Shown: piece after piece, positions 22,426-30,632 of the stretch | Layout of the letters: each line of letters opens with the position of its first letter | Position numbering within the stretch: position 1 is the first letter of the stretch | From: Acidobacteriota bacterium | GTDB taxonomy: Bacteria; Acidobacteriota; Terriglobia; 20CM-2-55-15 | Reading direction: 5' to 3' | Length of the DNA: 33,338 bases | Assembly (NCBI GenBank): GCA_003223875.1 | Contig: QHWY01000218.1 | Coordinates: 1 to 33,338 of the forward strand | The notes under the pieces: model-generated | The model's database searches: none | What the model saw: the letters and a program-made list of their open reading frames with translations, nothing else | What the model was told of the DNA's origin: nothing | Made by a program: the position numbers and the translations under genes

Positions 22426-23451
22426 ATGATCATCGATTGCCACGGACACTACACGACAGCACCGAAAGAACTGCAGGCGTATCGAGACAGTCAGATCGCT
22501 GGATTGAAGGATCCCGCTCACATCCCGTTTAAAGGCACTCTGAAAATAACCGACGATCAAATTCGCGAAAGTCTGGAAGGTGCGCAGCTCAAGTTTCAGC
22601 GGGAGCGGGGCAGCGATGTAACGATTTTCTCGCCGCGCGCATCGGGAATGGGGCATCACATCGGAAACGAAGTGACGAGCAGGCATTGGACCGAACACTG
22701 CAATGACCTTATCTACCGCGCCTGCGAGCTCTATCCTCAAAATTTTGTGGGGGTGTGCGCGCTTCCCCAGTCACCGGGCGTGCCTATTTTGAATTCGATT
22801 TCCGAACTTGAACGATGTGTTCGGCAGTTGGGGTTCATTGGCTGCAATTTGAATCCGGATCCATCTGGTGGCAGTTTCAACGCGCCGCCGCTGACCGACA
22901 AATATTGGTATCCGTTCTACGAAAAAATGGTCGATCTCGATGTGCCGGCGATGATTCATGTCAGCGCCACATGCAATCCCCGTTTCCACACAACCGGCTC
23001 CTATTACATCAACGCGGATACGACGGCGTTCATGCAATTCATCACAGCCGATCTCTTCAAAGATTTCCCAACGCTCCGGCTCATCATCCCTCATGGCGGC
23101 GGTGCCGTTCCGTATCACTGGGGGCGCTATCGAGGTCTTGCCCAGGACGCCAAGCGCCCTCCGCTGGATGAAATGATCCGCAACCACGTTTACTTCGATA
23201 CGTGTGTCTATCATCAGCCTGGAATCGATCTGCTCTTCAAGATCGTGCCCGTCGACAACATTCTTTTCGGGTCCGAGATGGTGGGCGCCGTTCGGGGTAT
23301 CGATCCGACGACAGGCCAGTACTACGACGACACGAAGCGCTACATCGACAAGCTTGCGCTCAACGTTGAAGACAACCGGAAGGTGTTCGAAGACAATGCG
23401 CGCAAGGTGTACCCGCGACTCAACAAGCGGATTCCCAGAAAGGCGACCTAG
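22426..23451 (+). CDS. ligJ: 4-oxalomesaconate hydratase (LigJ-type amidohydrolase)
   Basis: This is a 341-residue metal-dependent amidohydrolase-superfamily protein that closely fits LigJ, which hydrates 4-oxalomesaconate to 4-carboxy-4-hydroxy-2-oxoadipate in the protocatechuate 4,5-cleavage and gallate pathways. It begins M-I-I-D-C-H-G-H-Y-T-T-A-P-K. Metal and catalytic residues fall where LigJ has them: H6, H8, H178 (M-I-H-V-S), H223 (P-H-G-G-G) and E284 (F-G-S-E), where most of the superfamily has Asp. No ribosome binding site is visible before the ATG at 22426; a longer frame overlaps the Tam gene and is rejected. The ring-cleavage-like gene begins 5 bp after its stop, so the two are cotranscribed. 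Confidence 0.9.
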   Translation: MIIDCHGHYTTAPKELQAYRDSQIAGLKDPAHIPFKGTLKITDDQIRESLEGAQLKFQRERGSDVTIFSPRASGMGHHIGNEVTSRHWTEHCNDLIYRACELYPQNFVGVCALPQSPGVPILNSISELERCVRQLGFIGCNLNPDPSGGSFNAPPLTDKYWYPFYEKMVDLDVPAMIHVSATCNPRFHTTGSYYINADTTAFMQFITADLFKDFPTLRLIIPHGGGAVPYHWGRYRGLAQDAKRPPLDEMIRNHVYFDTCVYHQPGIDLLFKIVPVDNILFGSEMVGAVRGIDPTTGQYYDDTKRYIDKLALNVEDNRKVFEDNARKVYPRLNKRIPRKAT

Positions 23452-23456
23452 CCGGG

Positions 23457-24524
23457 ATGGGCGAAATTCTGGGTCTCGGCATGACTCACTATCCGCCGCT
23501 TGCGGGGCGAGACGAAAACATGTCGGGAATTCTCCGTGGAACACTTCGAGACCCGGCCATCCCCGCACACCTGAAGGACCCTGCGAACTGGCCAAAGCAG
23601 ATGCAGGAGGAATGGGGAACGGATCAGGGAAAGACAAAAGCAGCCGATCACCGTCAGGCCTTGCTCGACGGTCTCCAGAAAATTCGCACCGCGCTGGATG
23701 ACTTCAAGCCGGACTTTGTGGTGATTTGGGGAGACGATCAATACGAGAACTTCACCGAAGACATCATCCCTCCGTTCTGCATTCTCGCCTACGACACGAT
23801 TGGAGCGATGCCATGGCGTTTGAAAGCGCCCGGCATGCCGGGTGGAGCGAATGTCTGGTCCGAACGCGAGGATTTCGTCTTGACGATTCGCGGACACCGC
23901 GAAGGCGGGAAGCGTCTGGCGTCGGGCCTCATCACCGAGGGCTTCGACGTGTGCTACTCGTACCGCCCGCTGCATCTACAGGGCGTCGGCCACGCTTTTT
24001 TGAACTCGGTCGCCTACCTCGATTATTACCGCAAGGGTTTCCAGCATCCGCTGGTTTGTTTTTCCATCAATTGTTATGGACGGCGCGTCATCAGCTTTCG
24101 CGGCGGCGCTGCGAGGTTCGGTCAGACGCCGCCTCCCGAAGAATTAGATCCGCCGTCGCCTTCGCCGTCGCGTTGTTTCGATCTCGGCCGAGCCACGGCC
24201 CGCGTGCTGAAGAGCAGTTCGTACCGCGTGGCGCTGATCGCGTCTTCGAGTTGGTCTCATGCATTTTTGCATGATAAAGCGTGGCGCCTTCATCCCGACA
24301 TTGAGAGCGATCGCGCGCTTTATGAAGCGTTGCGCGACGGAAGGCATTCCTATTGGAGAGAGAAGCCGCTGTCGGCAATTGAGGATTCCGGACAGCAAGA
24401 AATGTTGAATTGGTTTTGCCTTGAAGGCGCAATGGCGGAGCTCGGCCGAAAACCGATCTGGTCAGAGTTCATCGAGAGCTACGTCTTCAATTCCGATAAG
24501 TGCTTCGCGATTTTTCCGGAATGA
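23457..24524 (+). CDS. LigB-superfamily extradiol dioxygenase-like protein with altered metal site
   Basis: This is a 355-residue protein of the class III extradiol dioxygenase (LigB) superfamily. H11 (G-M-T-H-Y), H268 (S-W-S-H-A) and E315 (Q-E-M-L-N-W) fit the first metal His, the catalytic His and the metal Glu. At the second metal His position it reads G-D-D-Q-Y-E-N-F, giving Gln95 instead of His. An insertion at ~20-65 is not found in LigB. It starts 5 bp after the LigJ gene. It may cleave another catechol-type ring, or have changed function because of the altered ligand. I think this subfamily shares the D-D-Q motif, but I cannot check that here. Confidence 0.8.
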   Translation: MGEILGLGMTHYPPLAGRDENMSGILRGTLRDPAIPAHLKDPANWPKQMQEEWGTDQGKTKAADHRQALLDGLQKIRTALDDFKPDFVVIWGDDQYENFTEDIIPPFCILAYDTIGAMPWRLKAPGMPGGANVWSEREDFVLTIRGHREGGKRLASGLITEGFDVCYSYRPLHLQGVGHAFLNSVAYLDYYRKGFQHPLVCFSINCYGRRVISFRGGAARFGQTPPPEELDPPSPSPSRCFDLGRATARVLKSSSYRVALIASSSWSHAFLHDKAWRLHPDIESDRALYEALRDGRHSYWREKPLSAIEDSGQQEMLNWFCLEGAMAELGRKPIWSEFIESYVFNSDKCFAIFPE

Positions 24525-24539
24525 CATACCGTTTCAGGC

Positions 24540-24615
24540 GCCACATGAGGATCAAAGAGGCACAGAAAACAAAAAAGTTGAAATAAGTTTTGTGGCTTGC
24601 GTGCCTTTTCGTGGC
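24540..24615. repeat. GCCAC...GTGGC inverted repeat, copy 3
   Basis: A diverged copy: it starts GCCACATGAGG, holds AAAGAGGCACAG, and ends GTGCCTTTTCGTGGC. It follows the LigB-like gene. The rest of the 188-bp gap before the next gene has AGGAG before a GTG start. Confidence 0.6.
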
Positions 24616-24712
24616 CAGCCTTCATTACGTTCTCACTTGATTCAAAAGCCGGAGAGAATCTAACATAACTGGAATTCAGGGGTCGAAACTGATCGAATAG
24701 AGGAGAATTCAA

Positions 24713-25495
24713 GTGAGAACGCGATTGAATTCCATCATTGCTGTGGCCGCCGCAATCGGCATCTTCTGTCTCGTGCCTTTGATCGCGGGCGGGCAGAGCG
24801 GCCAGCGAGGCCGAGGAACTAAGGTGGACATCTCGGGTCCAGCCCCGCGTCTTCCTAATGGGAAACCCAGCATGTCGGGTGTTTGGGGACAAGTACGGCG
24901 GGCCGACGTAACCGATTCCCATATTCCGGGATACGTCAAGGAGCTTCCGTACACGGAATGGGGAAAGAAACAATGGGAATCCTACGATGCGGCCAACGGC
25001 GACTACACCGGCACGTGTCTACCCTTCGGTCTTTCCCGAACGATCTACGGTCCTCATCCCATCCAGATCATCCAGGACAATGACTATTTCGTTTTTCTAG
25101 CGGAACAGAACACATGGTTCCACATTGTCCCGACCGATGCCCGCTCCTACGACCCGGATCTGCCGCCCTCATGGTTCGGCCAATCCATTGGCCACTGGGA
25201 GGGAGACAAGCTTGTTATCGAAACGCGCAACACCAATGGCTACGTACGCGTTGACACGATCGGCCATCCCCTCAGCAATCAGGCGCGGCTCACCAATACC
25301 TTCAGACGAATCGACTACGGCCATGCGGAGCATACGTATACCGTGGACGATCCGAAAACCTACACGCGACCCTGGACCATTACCGAAACTTGGACCCTCA
25401 AGCCGGAGGTCAGCATCATGGAGTACTCCTGCGAAGAGGGAAACAAGGACATATATAGCGGCCACATCAAAGCGTGGCATCCACCCGAGGATTAA
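24713..25495 (+). CDS. Secreted protein with G-x-W-E-G-D-x-L domain
   Basis: This is a 260-residue secreted protein starting at GTG 24713 with AGGAG 7 nt before it. After the signal peptide (hydrophobic to ~27) comes the domain found also at 8052-9095 and in the protein at 328-2232: G-K-P-S-M-S-G-V-W, then G-P-H-P-I-Q-I-I-Q, S-I-G-H-W-E-G-D-K-L-V-I-E-T-R, T-N-T-F-R-R-I-D-Y-G and T-R-P-W-T-I-T-E-T-W. It consists of that domain alone. The function is unknown; the family is common in secreted proteins of Acidobacteriota in my recollection. The lectin-like gene starts 25 bp after its stop, so the two are probably cotranscribed. Confidence 0.85.
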   Translation: MRTRLNSIIAVAAAIGIFCLVPLIAGGQSGQRGRGTKVDISGPAPRLPNGKPSMSGVWGQVRRADVTDSHIPGYVKELPYTEWGKKQWESYDAANGDYTGTCLPFGLSRTIYGPHPIQIIQDNDYFVFLAEQNTWFHIVPTDARSYDPDLPPSWFGQSIGHWEGDKLVIETRNTNGYVRVDTIGHPLSNQARLTNTFRRIDYGHAEHTYTVDDPKTYTRPWTITETWTLKPEVSIMEYSCEEGNKDIYSGHIKAWHPPED

Positions 25496-25520
25496 CACCA
25501 TCCCAGAAAGGATCGTGACG

Positions 25521-26201
25521 ATGAAAAAGACGCTAGCAATTCTTGGAGCAACCATGGTGCTCGCTTTGGGCACCATTGCCTTGATCGCGCAAGGACAGCG
25601 CGGAGGTCCTCAACAACCGATGAGCTTCTTTATCACCAGCGTCGGTAAAGGCGACGGCGCCAATTACGGCGGATTAGCGGGCGCCGATGCATATTGCCAG
25701 ATGATGGCGACTGCGGCAGGCCGAGGTGCCTCAACTTGGCACGCGTACCTCAGCACCCAGGGCGCCGGGGCCGTTAACGCGCGTGACCGCATCGGCAGCG
25801 GACCCTGGTATAACGCGCGCGGCCAGCGTGTCGCCATGGGCGTAGCCGATTTGCATGGCGACACGATTGAGCAAGCACGTATTGGCAACGCGCTCGGAAA
25901 GCAATTTTCGCTGACGGAAAAGGCAGGGATCGTGAACGGCGTCGGCGATATGCCGAATACGCATGACATCCTGACCGGGTCGCAGCCCGACGGACGCGCG
26001 TATACCGACGCGATGGATCACACCTGCAGCAATTACACAAGCAACGCCGACGGCCGAGGGCAGGTCCAGCTTGGCCACTCCGACAAACAAGGTGGCAACA
26101 ATAGCTCCTGGAATTCCACTCACGCAAGCCGCGGTTGCAGCCAGCCGAATCTGATATCCACCGGCGGAGCGGGATTGCTGTACTGTTTCGCGATTAATTA
26201 A
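25521..26201 (+). CDS. Secreted C-type-lectin-fold-like (DUF1554/endostatin-like) protein
   Basis: This is a 226-residue secreted protein. A signal peptide is followed by S-F-F-I-T-S-V-G-K-G-D-G-A-N-Y-G-G-L-A-G-A-D-A-Y-C-Q, then T-W-H-A-Y-L-S, A-R-D-R-I-G, and C-terminal C-S-N-Y-T-S, S-S-W-N-S and R-G-C-S-Q...L-L-Y-C-F. This ordering (G-G-L-x-G-A-D-x-x-C, W-x-A-Y-L-S, then three C-terminal cysteines) recalls DUF1554 and endostatin-type domains with a C-type-lectin fold. AAAGGA lies 8-10 nt before the ATG. An upstream extension in the same frame overlaps the previous gene and is rejected. The likely role is extracellular or cell-surface binding. Confidence 0.78.
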   Translation: MKKTLAILGATMVLALGTIALIAQGQRGGPQQPMSFFITSVGKGDGANYGGLAGADAYCQMMATAAGRGASTWHAYLSTQGAGAVNARDRIGSGPWYNARGQRVAMGVADLHGDTIEQARIGNALGKQFSLTEKAGIVNGVGDMPNTHDILTGSQPDGRAYTDAMDHTCSNYTSNADGRGQVQLGHSDKQGGNNSSWNSTHASRGCSQPNLISTGGAGLLYCFAIN

Positions 26202-26215
26202 ATGAATCGAGTTCG

Positions 26216-26248
26216 GCAACTCCCCTCCTAAGTTAGGAGGGGAGTTGC
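26216..26248. repeat. Palindromic CCTCCTAAGTTAGGAGG repeat element C
   Basis: A 33-nt palindrome with 16-bp perfect arms around one G, 14 bp after the lectin-like gene stop. It is a single palindrome without the GC-rich unit. It could serve as a transcription terminator or RNA-stabilising hairpin for the two secreted-protein genes. Confidence 0.9.
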
Positions 26249-26277
26249 AAAACTGCCGCAAAGCGGTTTTCGCCTGC

Positions 26278-26351
26278 TGTAGCGGCGGTCTATGACCGCC
26301 GCTACTTCGTTGATTCTGCGAAATACCGGCGCTCATAGAGCGCCGCTACAG
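26278..26351. repeat. GTAGCGGCGGTC hairpin repeat pair
   Basis: GTAGCGGCGGTC-TAT-GACCGCCGCTAC (26279-26305) has 12-bp perfect arms. About 21 bp on, an inverted second copy has arms CGGCGCTC and GAGCGCCG (26327-26345), then CTACAG. A fragment CTGTAGCGGCG also occurs at 33271-33281. The element runs into the 3' end of a DUF6496-like gene. Confidence 0.85.
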
Positions 26352-26451
26352 TAAGAACCGATCCCGACCGTCCGCTCTTTAGAGTTCCACGTTTCCGCTC
26401 GTGCATCGCCTGCTTGACTTTCTGCTGTGCCTTTTTGCCGTATCTGGCCAT
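26302..26451 (-). pseudogene. DUF6496-like gene truncated by a repeat
   Basis: The first 30 residues, M-A-R-Y-G-K-K-A-Q-Q...H-E-R-K-R-G-T-L-K-S-G-R-S-G, match the opening of the small basic DUF6496 proteins. These normally continue with a lysine-rich segment and a second helix. Here the frame turns into S-V-L-T-V-A-A-L-Y-E-R-R-Y-F and a stop, all encoded by the hairpin repeat. AGGGGG lies before the ATG at 26451. A 49-residue product could still be made, but it lacks the second half. Confidence 0.75.
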
Positions 26452-26560
26452 TTTTTCTATCCCCCTGTGCAAAGCTGCTGCAAGACAGGTTCCAGAGCTA
26501 CTTGCCAGGCAAATGGTGTTAATATCACGCTTCACATTTCAAACGCGGGAAGAGAAAAAC

Positions 26561-27367
26561 ATGACTGACATAACACGGCGAAATTTTTTGATGAGCTCAG
26601 CTTTTGCGTTTGTAGCGTTACGTATGTCGATACAGCAAACGCCACCGGCATCTGCCGGTCCCGCGGACCCGATGCTCATCGAAGACCTTGTCGCGGCATA
26701 CCGGATTCTGGCTCAGCAAGGCGTTGTCGATGGATACGGACACGTGAGCGCGCGGCACAACCGGAATCCGAATCGGTTTATCATGTCCCGCTCTCTCGCT
26801 CCGGAGTTGGTTACTGCGGCGGATCTGCTCGAATTCGACCTGGATGGCAATCCCGTCGATGCGAAAGGCCGCGCCTTGTACTCGGAGCGATTCATCCATG
26901 CGGAAATCTTCAGAGCACGGGCCGACGTGAACGCCGCCGTCCACGCTCATGCGCCATCGGTAATTCCCTTTGCCGACACGAACGTAGCGATGCGTCCGAT
27001 GAATCACATGGGATCATTCATGGGCAGCGGCGTCCCGGTCTTCGACATTCGGAAAAATTTCGGTATGACCGATATGCTGGTCAGTGACTCCAAGAAGGGA
27101 CACGCGCTGGCTGAAGTGCTTGGAAACAAGAACGTCGTCCTGATGCGTGGACACGGCGTGGCGGTTGTCGGCCCAACGATCCGTCATGTTGTCGGCCGTA
27201 GCATTTACCTGGAAGTCAATGCGCGGATGCAGGCCCAAGCGCTCAGCTTCAACAGCCCTATCACGTACCTGGATCCTCAAGAAGCTCAAAAAATGCTCGA
27301 TAGCGGCGAGAATGGCGGCTATGAACGTCCGTGGGCCGCGTGGAAAGCCAAAGCGATGGGGAAATAA
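26561..27367 (+). CDS. Tat-exported class II aldolase/adducin family protein (decarboxylase-like)
   Basis: This is a 268-residue protein. The N-terminus is a twin-arginine signal (T-R-R-N-F-L-M-S-S-A-F-A-F-V-A-L), unusual for this family. The rest is a class II aldolase domain: G-Y-G-H-V-S-A-R (~60), F-I-H-A-E-I-F, V-H-A-H-A-P-S-V-I-P-F (metal His pair) and M-R-G-H-G-V-A-V-V-G (third metal His). The sequence resembles members annotated as decarboxylases of hydroxylated aromatic acids or of 2-hydroxy-3-carboxymuconic semialdehyde more than sugar-phosphate aldolases. Its nearness to ring-cleavage genes fits this, though a periplasmic location would separate it from them. The ATG at 26561 is chosen because it starts the Tat signal. 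Confidence 0.83.
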   Translation: MTDITRRNFLMSSAFAFVALRMSIQQTPPASAGPADPMLIEDLVAAYRILAQQGVVDGYGHVSARHNRNPNRFIMSRSLAPELVTAADLLEFDLDGNPVDAKGRALYSERFIHAEIFRARADVNAAVHAHAPSVIPFADTNVAMRPMNHMGSFMGSGVPVFDIRKNFGMTDMLVSDSKKGHALAEVLGNKNVVLMRGHGVAVVGPTIRHVVGRSIYLEVNARMQAQALSFNSPITYLDPQEAQKMLDSGENGGYERPWAAWKAKAMGK

Positions 27368-27370
27368 GGG

Positions 27371-27420
27371 CCCACAAAAAAGGCACACAATGCACAGAAT
27401 TTCATCTTTTGAGGTTACGG
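27371..27420. repeat. CCACAAAAAAGGCACA repeat, copy 4 (partial)
   Basis: A partial copy of the GCCACAAA family: CCCACAAAAAAGGCACACAATGCACAG, without a clear right arm. It fills the 53 bp between two convergent genes and abuts the stop of the ankyrin-repeat gene. Confidence 0.55.
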
Positions 27421-29244
27421 CTAATTCCAGATCCGTTCTTTGCAGATCTCTACGATGCAAATCGAATCGACGACTCGATTGGGTGGCGGCACCGACAATC
27501 CACGCTCCGTCATCAGCTTGCGCAGCAGAGCTGATGCTTCTGGGCGAGCGACTGCGGACTGAACTCCGAAGCGGACCAAACCGTCGGCGTAATCCAGCGC
27601 TTCCCACGTATGACCGGCAATCTTAGAGACCAGCGTGTCAGTATCCCGGCTGCCTCGGTCACGCGTGTCAAGCCTTGCACCATGATCGACGAGAAGTTGG
27701 ATGACTTCCGTCCGGCCTTTGGCCGCTGCGACCATCAATGACGTGCGCCCGTCTTCGTTCGCGGCATTCGGATCAAGACCGAGGGCGAGCAAGAACTTCA
27801 CAGTCTCGACATTCTCTTTCGGTGAGTGTTCGTACGTGACGCCGTCGACCCATCCCATTCCGGACGCCGCGGTCAACGCGGTGTCGCCGTGACCCGTCTT
27901 AATCAAAGGATCGGCACCGTGCGCAAGTAGAAGTTTCAGAAGCGCCAGGTCGCTGGATTGAGCAGCGCGAACGAACGGCGTTGCGCCGTCTTCGACAAAC
28001 CATTGCATGGTGAAAATGGTTCGAGTGAGTGTGTTGTCCTTCACTCGAAGATTCGGATTGGCTCCATGGTCGAGGAGAAACTTGATGAACTCGAGGTGAT
28101 CCATATCCGGTTTAGGAACCGGGAAATCGCCGCCTTCGATATTTCTGTTGTCAGTGGCAAGATACAACGGCGTCCAGTTGCCTTTGTTCGCCTTGTTCAC
28201 ATCCGCGCTGCGCTCGATCAAATATTCGGCCAATTTGTAATGCCGGTTATTGGTGGCCGTTAATAACGGAGTCCAACCGTACTCGGTCGTTTGATTGACG
28301 TCGGCGCCGGCATCGAGCAACAGCTTGGCAGATTCCAGATCACCTTCACGAGCCGCCAGCACGAGCGCCGTCAGACCTCCGCCCCCGCTTCCAACCAAAC
28401 CGGCGAATACGAAGTCGTTGTTGTCCTCTTCTTCCGCGGTCGAATTGGCCGGAGGCCGTCGCGGCGTTTGCGGCACTTCCTCGGGACGAGGCAAGCGCCC
28501 GGCATCGCCGATTCGACGGACAGCTATAGTGCCATTGGCCGCCTCGAAGGCGAGTTGTTCTTCATAGGTTCGACCGGCTTTGGCGGCCTCGGCGCGAACG
28601 CGGTTTGCCGCTTGGACTCTGGCCGCATTGAGACGAGGCGCCATGTAATTCCGCGGCAGGCCCGCTGGTCCTGATTTGGCCGAAAAATCTGCTCTGGCTT
28701 CCAGCAATGCTTTGACGGCTTGCGGGTGGCGCTGCTCGGCGGCCCACATCAATGCGGTCGTGCCGCGAATCGGTTCCTTCGCGTTTACGTCGGCGCTGGC
28801 CGCCACCAGTAACCGGATTGCTTCGGGATTGCCATTGCGCGCCGCAAGCATCACCATGGTTTCTCCGGCCGGTCCTCGTTGCTTTGCGTCCGCTCCCGCT
28901 TTGATCAGACGATCGATGAGCGGTACATTACCGTACAGGGAAGCCAGGCGCAAAGGCGTGACACCTTCACGATTCTTTACATCGATCTTCGCGCCCGAGT
29001 TGATCAACAGATCGATGGCCTCTCGGTCGTCGTGGTACACAGCCCAATGCAGCGCCGTCGCACCGTCCACCTGCGCGGCATTGACGTCAGCTTTCTGCTC
29101 GAGAAGCGCCCGAAGTGCAACTTTGTCACGTTTCATGACCGCGTCGGCCACATCCGCGCGGCCGGCGGCCATATTCTGAGTTCCGGTAGAAAGGACCAAC
29201 ACGAAAAATACTAGGACGATTCGTCTGACCAAATTCACTCCCAT
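27421..29244 (-). CDS. Secreted ankyrin-repeat protein
   Basis: This is a 607-residue protein with a signal peptide and two blocks of ankyrin repeats: ~35-190 (D-G-A-T-A-L-H-W-A-V, V-T-P-L-R-L-A-S-L-Y-G-N, T-T-A-L-M-W-A-A-E) and ~290-545 (L-T-A-L-V-L-A-A-R-E-G, G-W-T-P-L-L-T-A, N-W-T-P-L-Y-L-A-T-D, D-G-A-T-P-F-V-R-A-A). Between them is an alanine- and arginine-rich, then acidic, linker (~195-285). It presumably binds other proteins in the periplasm or on the surface. The ATG overlaps the stop of the DUF1552 gene (TGATG), so it is made together with that protein. Confidence 0.9.
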   Translation of the reverse strand: MGVNLVRRIVLVFFVLVLSTGTQNMAAGRADVADAVMKRDKVALRALLEQKADVNAAQVDGATALHWAVYHDDREAIDLLINSGAKIDVKNREGVTPLRLASLYGNVPLIDRLIKAGADAKQRGPAGETMVMLAARNGNPEAIRLLVAASADVNAKEPIRGTTALMWAAEQRHPQAVKALLEARADFSAKSGPAGLPRNYMAPRLNAARVQAANRVRAEAAKAGRTYEEQLAFEAANGTIAVRRIGDAGRLPRPEEVPQTPRRPPANSTAEEEDNNDFVFAGLVGSGGGGLTALVLAAREGDLESAKLLLDAGADVNQTTEYGWTPLLTATNNRHYKLAEYLIERSADVNKANKGNWTPLYLATDNRNIEGGDFPVPKPDMDHLEFIKFLLDHGANPNLRVKDNTLTRTIFTMQWFVEDGATPFVRAAQSSDLALLKLLLAHGADPLIKTGHGDTALTAASGMGWVDGVTYEHSPKENVETVKFLLALGLDPNAANEDGRTSLMVAAAKGRTEVIQLLVDHGARLDTRDRGSRDTDTLVSKIAGHTWEALDYADGLVRFGVQSAVARPEASALLRKLMTERGLSVPPPNRVVDSICIVEICKERIWN

Positions 29245-30611
29245 CAGAGCTGCGTCAGCCTGCCAGTGCTATCGCCCTGGCTCTCCTGATGAATGCCGTA
29301 CAGATCCAGGATGCTCAACAGGAGATTTCCAGTCGCCACTGTCTTTCTATCGAAGTGGATATGACGCCCGCCTTTGAGCTTGCCGTTGACGCCGCCGATG
29401 ACGAAATGCGGAACGTCATAGTGCTGGTGCTGATTGGAATTGCCCATGTTGGTCCCGTGCAGAATCAAGCAATGATCCAGGAGCGTGCCGTCCCCGTCCG
29501 GCGTAGCTTTCAGCTTGTTGGCCAAATAGGCAGTTGTATACAAGTGATACTTGTTCAGTTTTGCGTAAGTCCTGATTTGCTGCGGATCATCCTGATGATG
29601 CGATCCACCATGGAAGCTCACGCTCACGCCGCCTTCCGGATACAGCTCTTTCGGAAACGGATAGCTCTTCCCCGTCAAGTCGCGGGCCCCGAGCAATGTC
29701 ACGACTCGCGTAATGTCGGCTTTGAAGGCCAGCGCTGTCAGATCCCAATGCAGCTTGATGTGGTCGTCAAACGAGTCCGGTATCCCAGATGGCTCCTCGA
29801 GCGACGGAACGGCGGTCGACGCTTTCGCCGCCAGTTGAATTCGCCGCTCGATCTCGCGCACTTCCTCGGTGTATTGATTGATCGTCCGCTGGTCCGAAGA
29901 GCCGAGATTCTTTTTAAGACTCTGCAGTTCGTCCATCAGAGAATCCAGGATGCTCCGGCTTTGCTTCATCCGCGCGGCGCGCACTTCGGGAGTGGCGCCG
30001 CTGCCGAACAAACGCTCGAACACGACTTGAGGATTGAGTTCCATGGGTAACGGCGTCGTTGGTGTGTTCCAAGAAATCGAATTCGTGTACGAACAGCTAT
30101 AACCTTCGCCGCAATTACTCGAGCTAGAGTTGGGATCTTCGACGGCGAGTTGCAATGACGGCAACAGATTGTCCTGACCGATTTTTTGGGCGATGACCTG
30201 ATCGATTGTCGGGCTGCCGACGCTCGCGTCGGAGCCCGCCGTCTTTCTCGGCTTGATCGCGGTGAGGAAGGCTGCGGCCACCCAATGATCCGAGCCCGTT
30301 GTGCCCTCCGGCGGTTCGGCTGATTGGCACCACAGTCCGGTAACGACCACCGTTTGATCTTTTACCTTTTCGAGTGTCTCTGTAATGAACGGGAGTTTTT
30401 CGGGAAGTGCCCCTTCCTTCTCGGGCTCCCAATAACCAGGCGCCATCCCGTGCGGGTAAAACACGCCGACGAAGCGCGGCTTGGGATTTGCAGGGGTCTG
30501 AGCTAGCGCAGTCGCAGCGGGCACCATAGACTCAAGTAACGGCAAAGCCAACGTCACACCGGTACCTTGAAGGAAGGTGCGGCGCGGCAGTTGTTTTTTC
30601 GTTATGAACAT
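29244..30611 (-). CDS. DUF1552 family protein, Tat-exported
   Basis: This is a 455-residue exported protein of the DUF1552 family. The N-terminus has a twin-arginine signal (P-R-R-T-F-L-Q-G-T-G-V-T-L-A-L-P). Family features are Y-P-H-G-M-A-P-G-Y-W-x-P, G-S-D-H-W-V-A-A-A-F-L-T and T-N-S-I-S-W. Further on are F-H-G-G-S-H-H and, near the end, H-G-T-N-M-G-N-S-N-Q-H-Q-H-Y-D-V-P-H-F-V-I-G-G, an alkaline-phosphatase/sulfatase-like histidine-rich pattern. The function is unknown; genes of this family nearly always follow a DUF1592 cytochrome-like gene, as here (21 bp apart). Confidence 0.93.
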   Translation of the reverse strand: MFITKKQLPRRTFLQGTGVTLALPLLESMVPAATALAQTPANPKPRFVGVFYPHGMAPGYWEPEKEGALPEKLPFITETLEKVKDQTVVVTGLWCQSAEPPEGTTGSDHWVAAAFLTAIKPRKTAGSDASVGSPTIDQVIAQKIGQDNLLPSLQLAVEDPNSSSSNCGEGYSCSYTNSISWNTPTTPLPMELNPQVVFERLFGSGATPEVRAARMKQSRSILDSLMDELQSLKKNLGSSDQRTINQYTEEVREIERRIQLAAKASTAVPSLEEPSGIPDSFDDHIKLHWDLTALAFKADITRVVTLLGARDLTGKSYPFPKELYPEGGVSVSFHGGSHHQDDPQQIRTYAKLNKYHLYTTAYLANKLKATPDGDGTLLDHCLILHGTNMGNSNQHQHYDVPHFVIGGVNGKLKGGRHIHFDRKTVATGNLLLSILDLYGIHQESQGDSTGRLTQL

Positions 30612-30632
30612 TCGATTGCTCTCCGACTAATT

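Noticed and set aside
25125..25520. N-terminal extension of the lectin-like gene
   Set aside because: It overlaps the preceding secreted-protein gene in another frame. The signal peptide starts at 25521 with a ribosome binding site.
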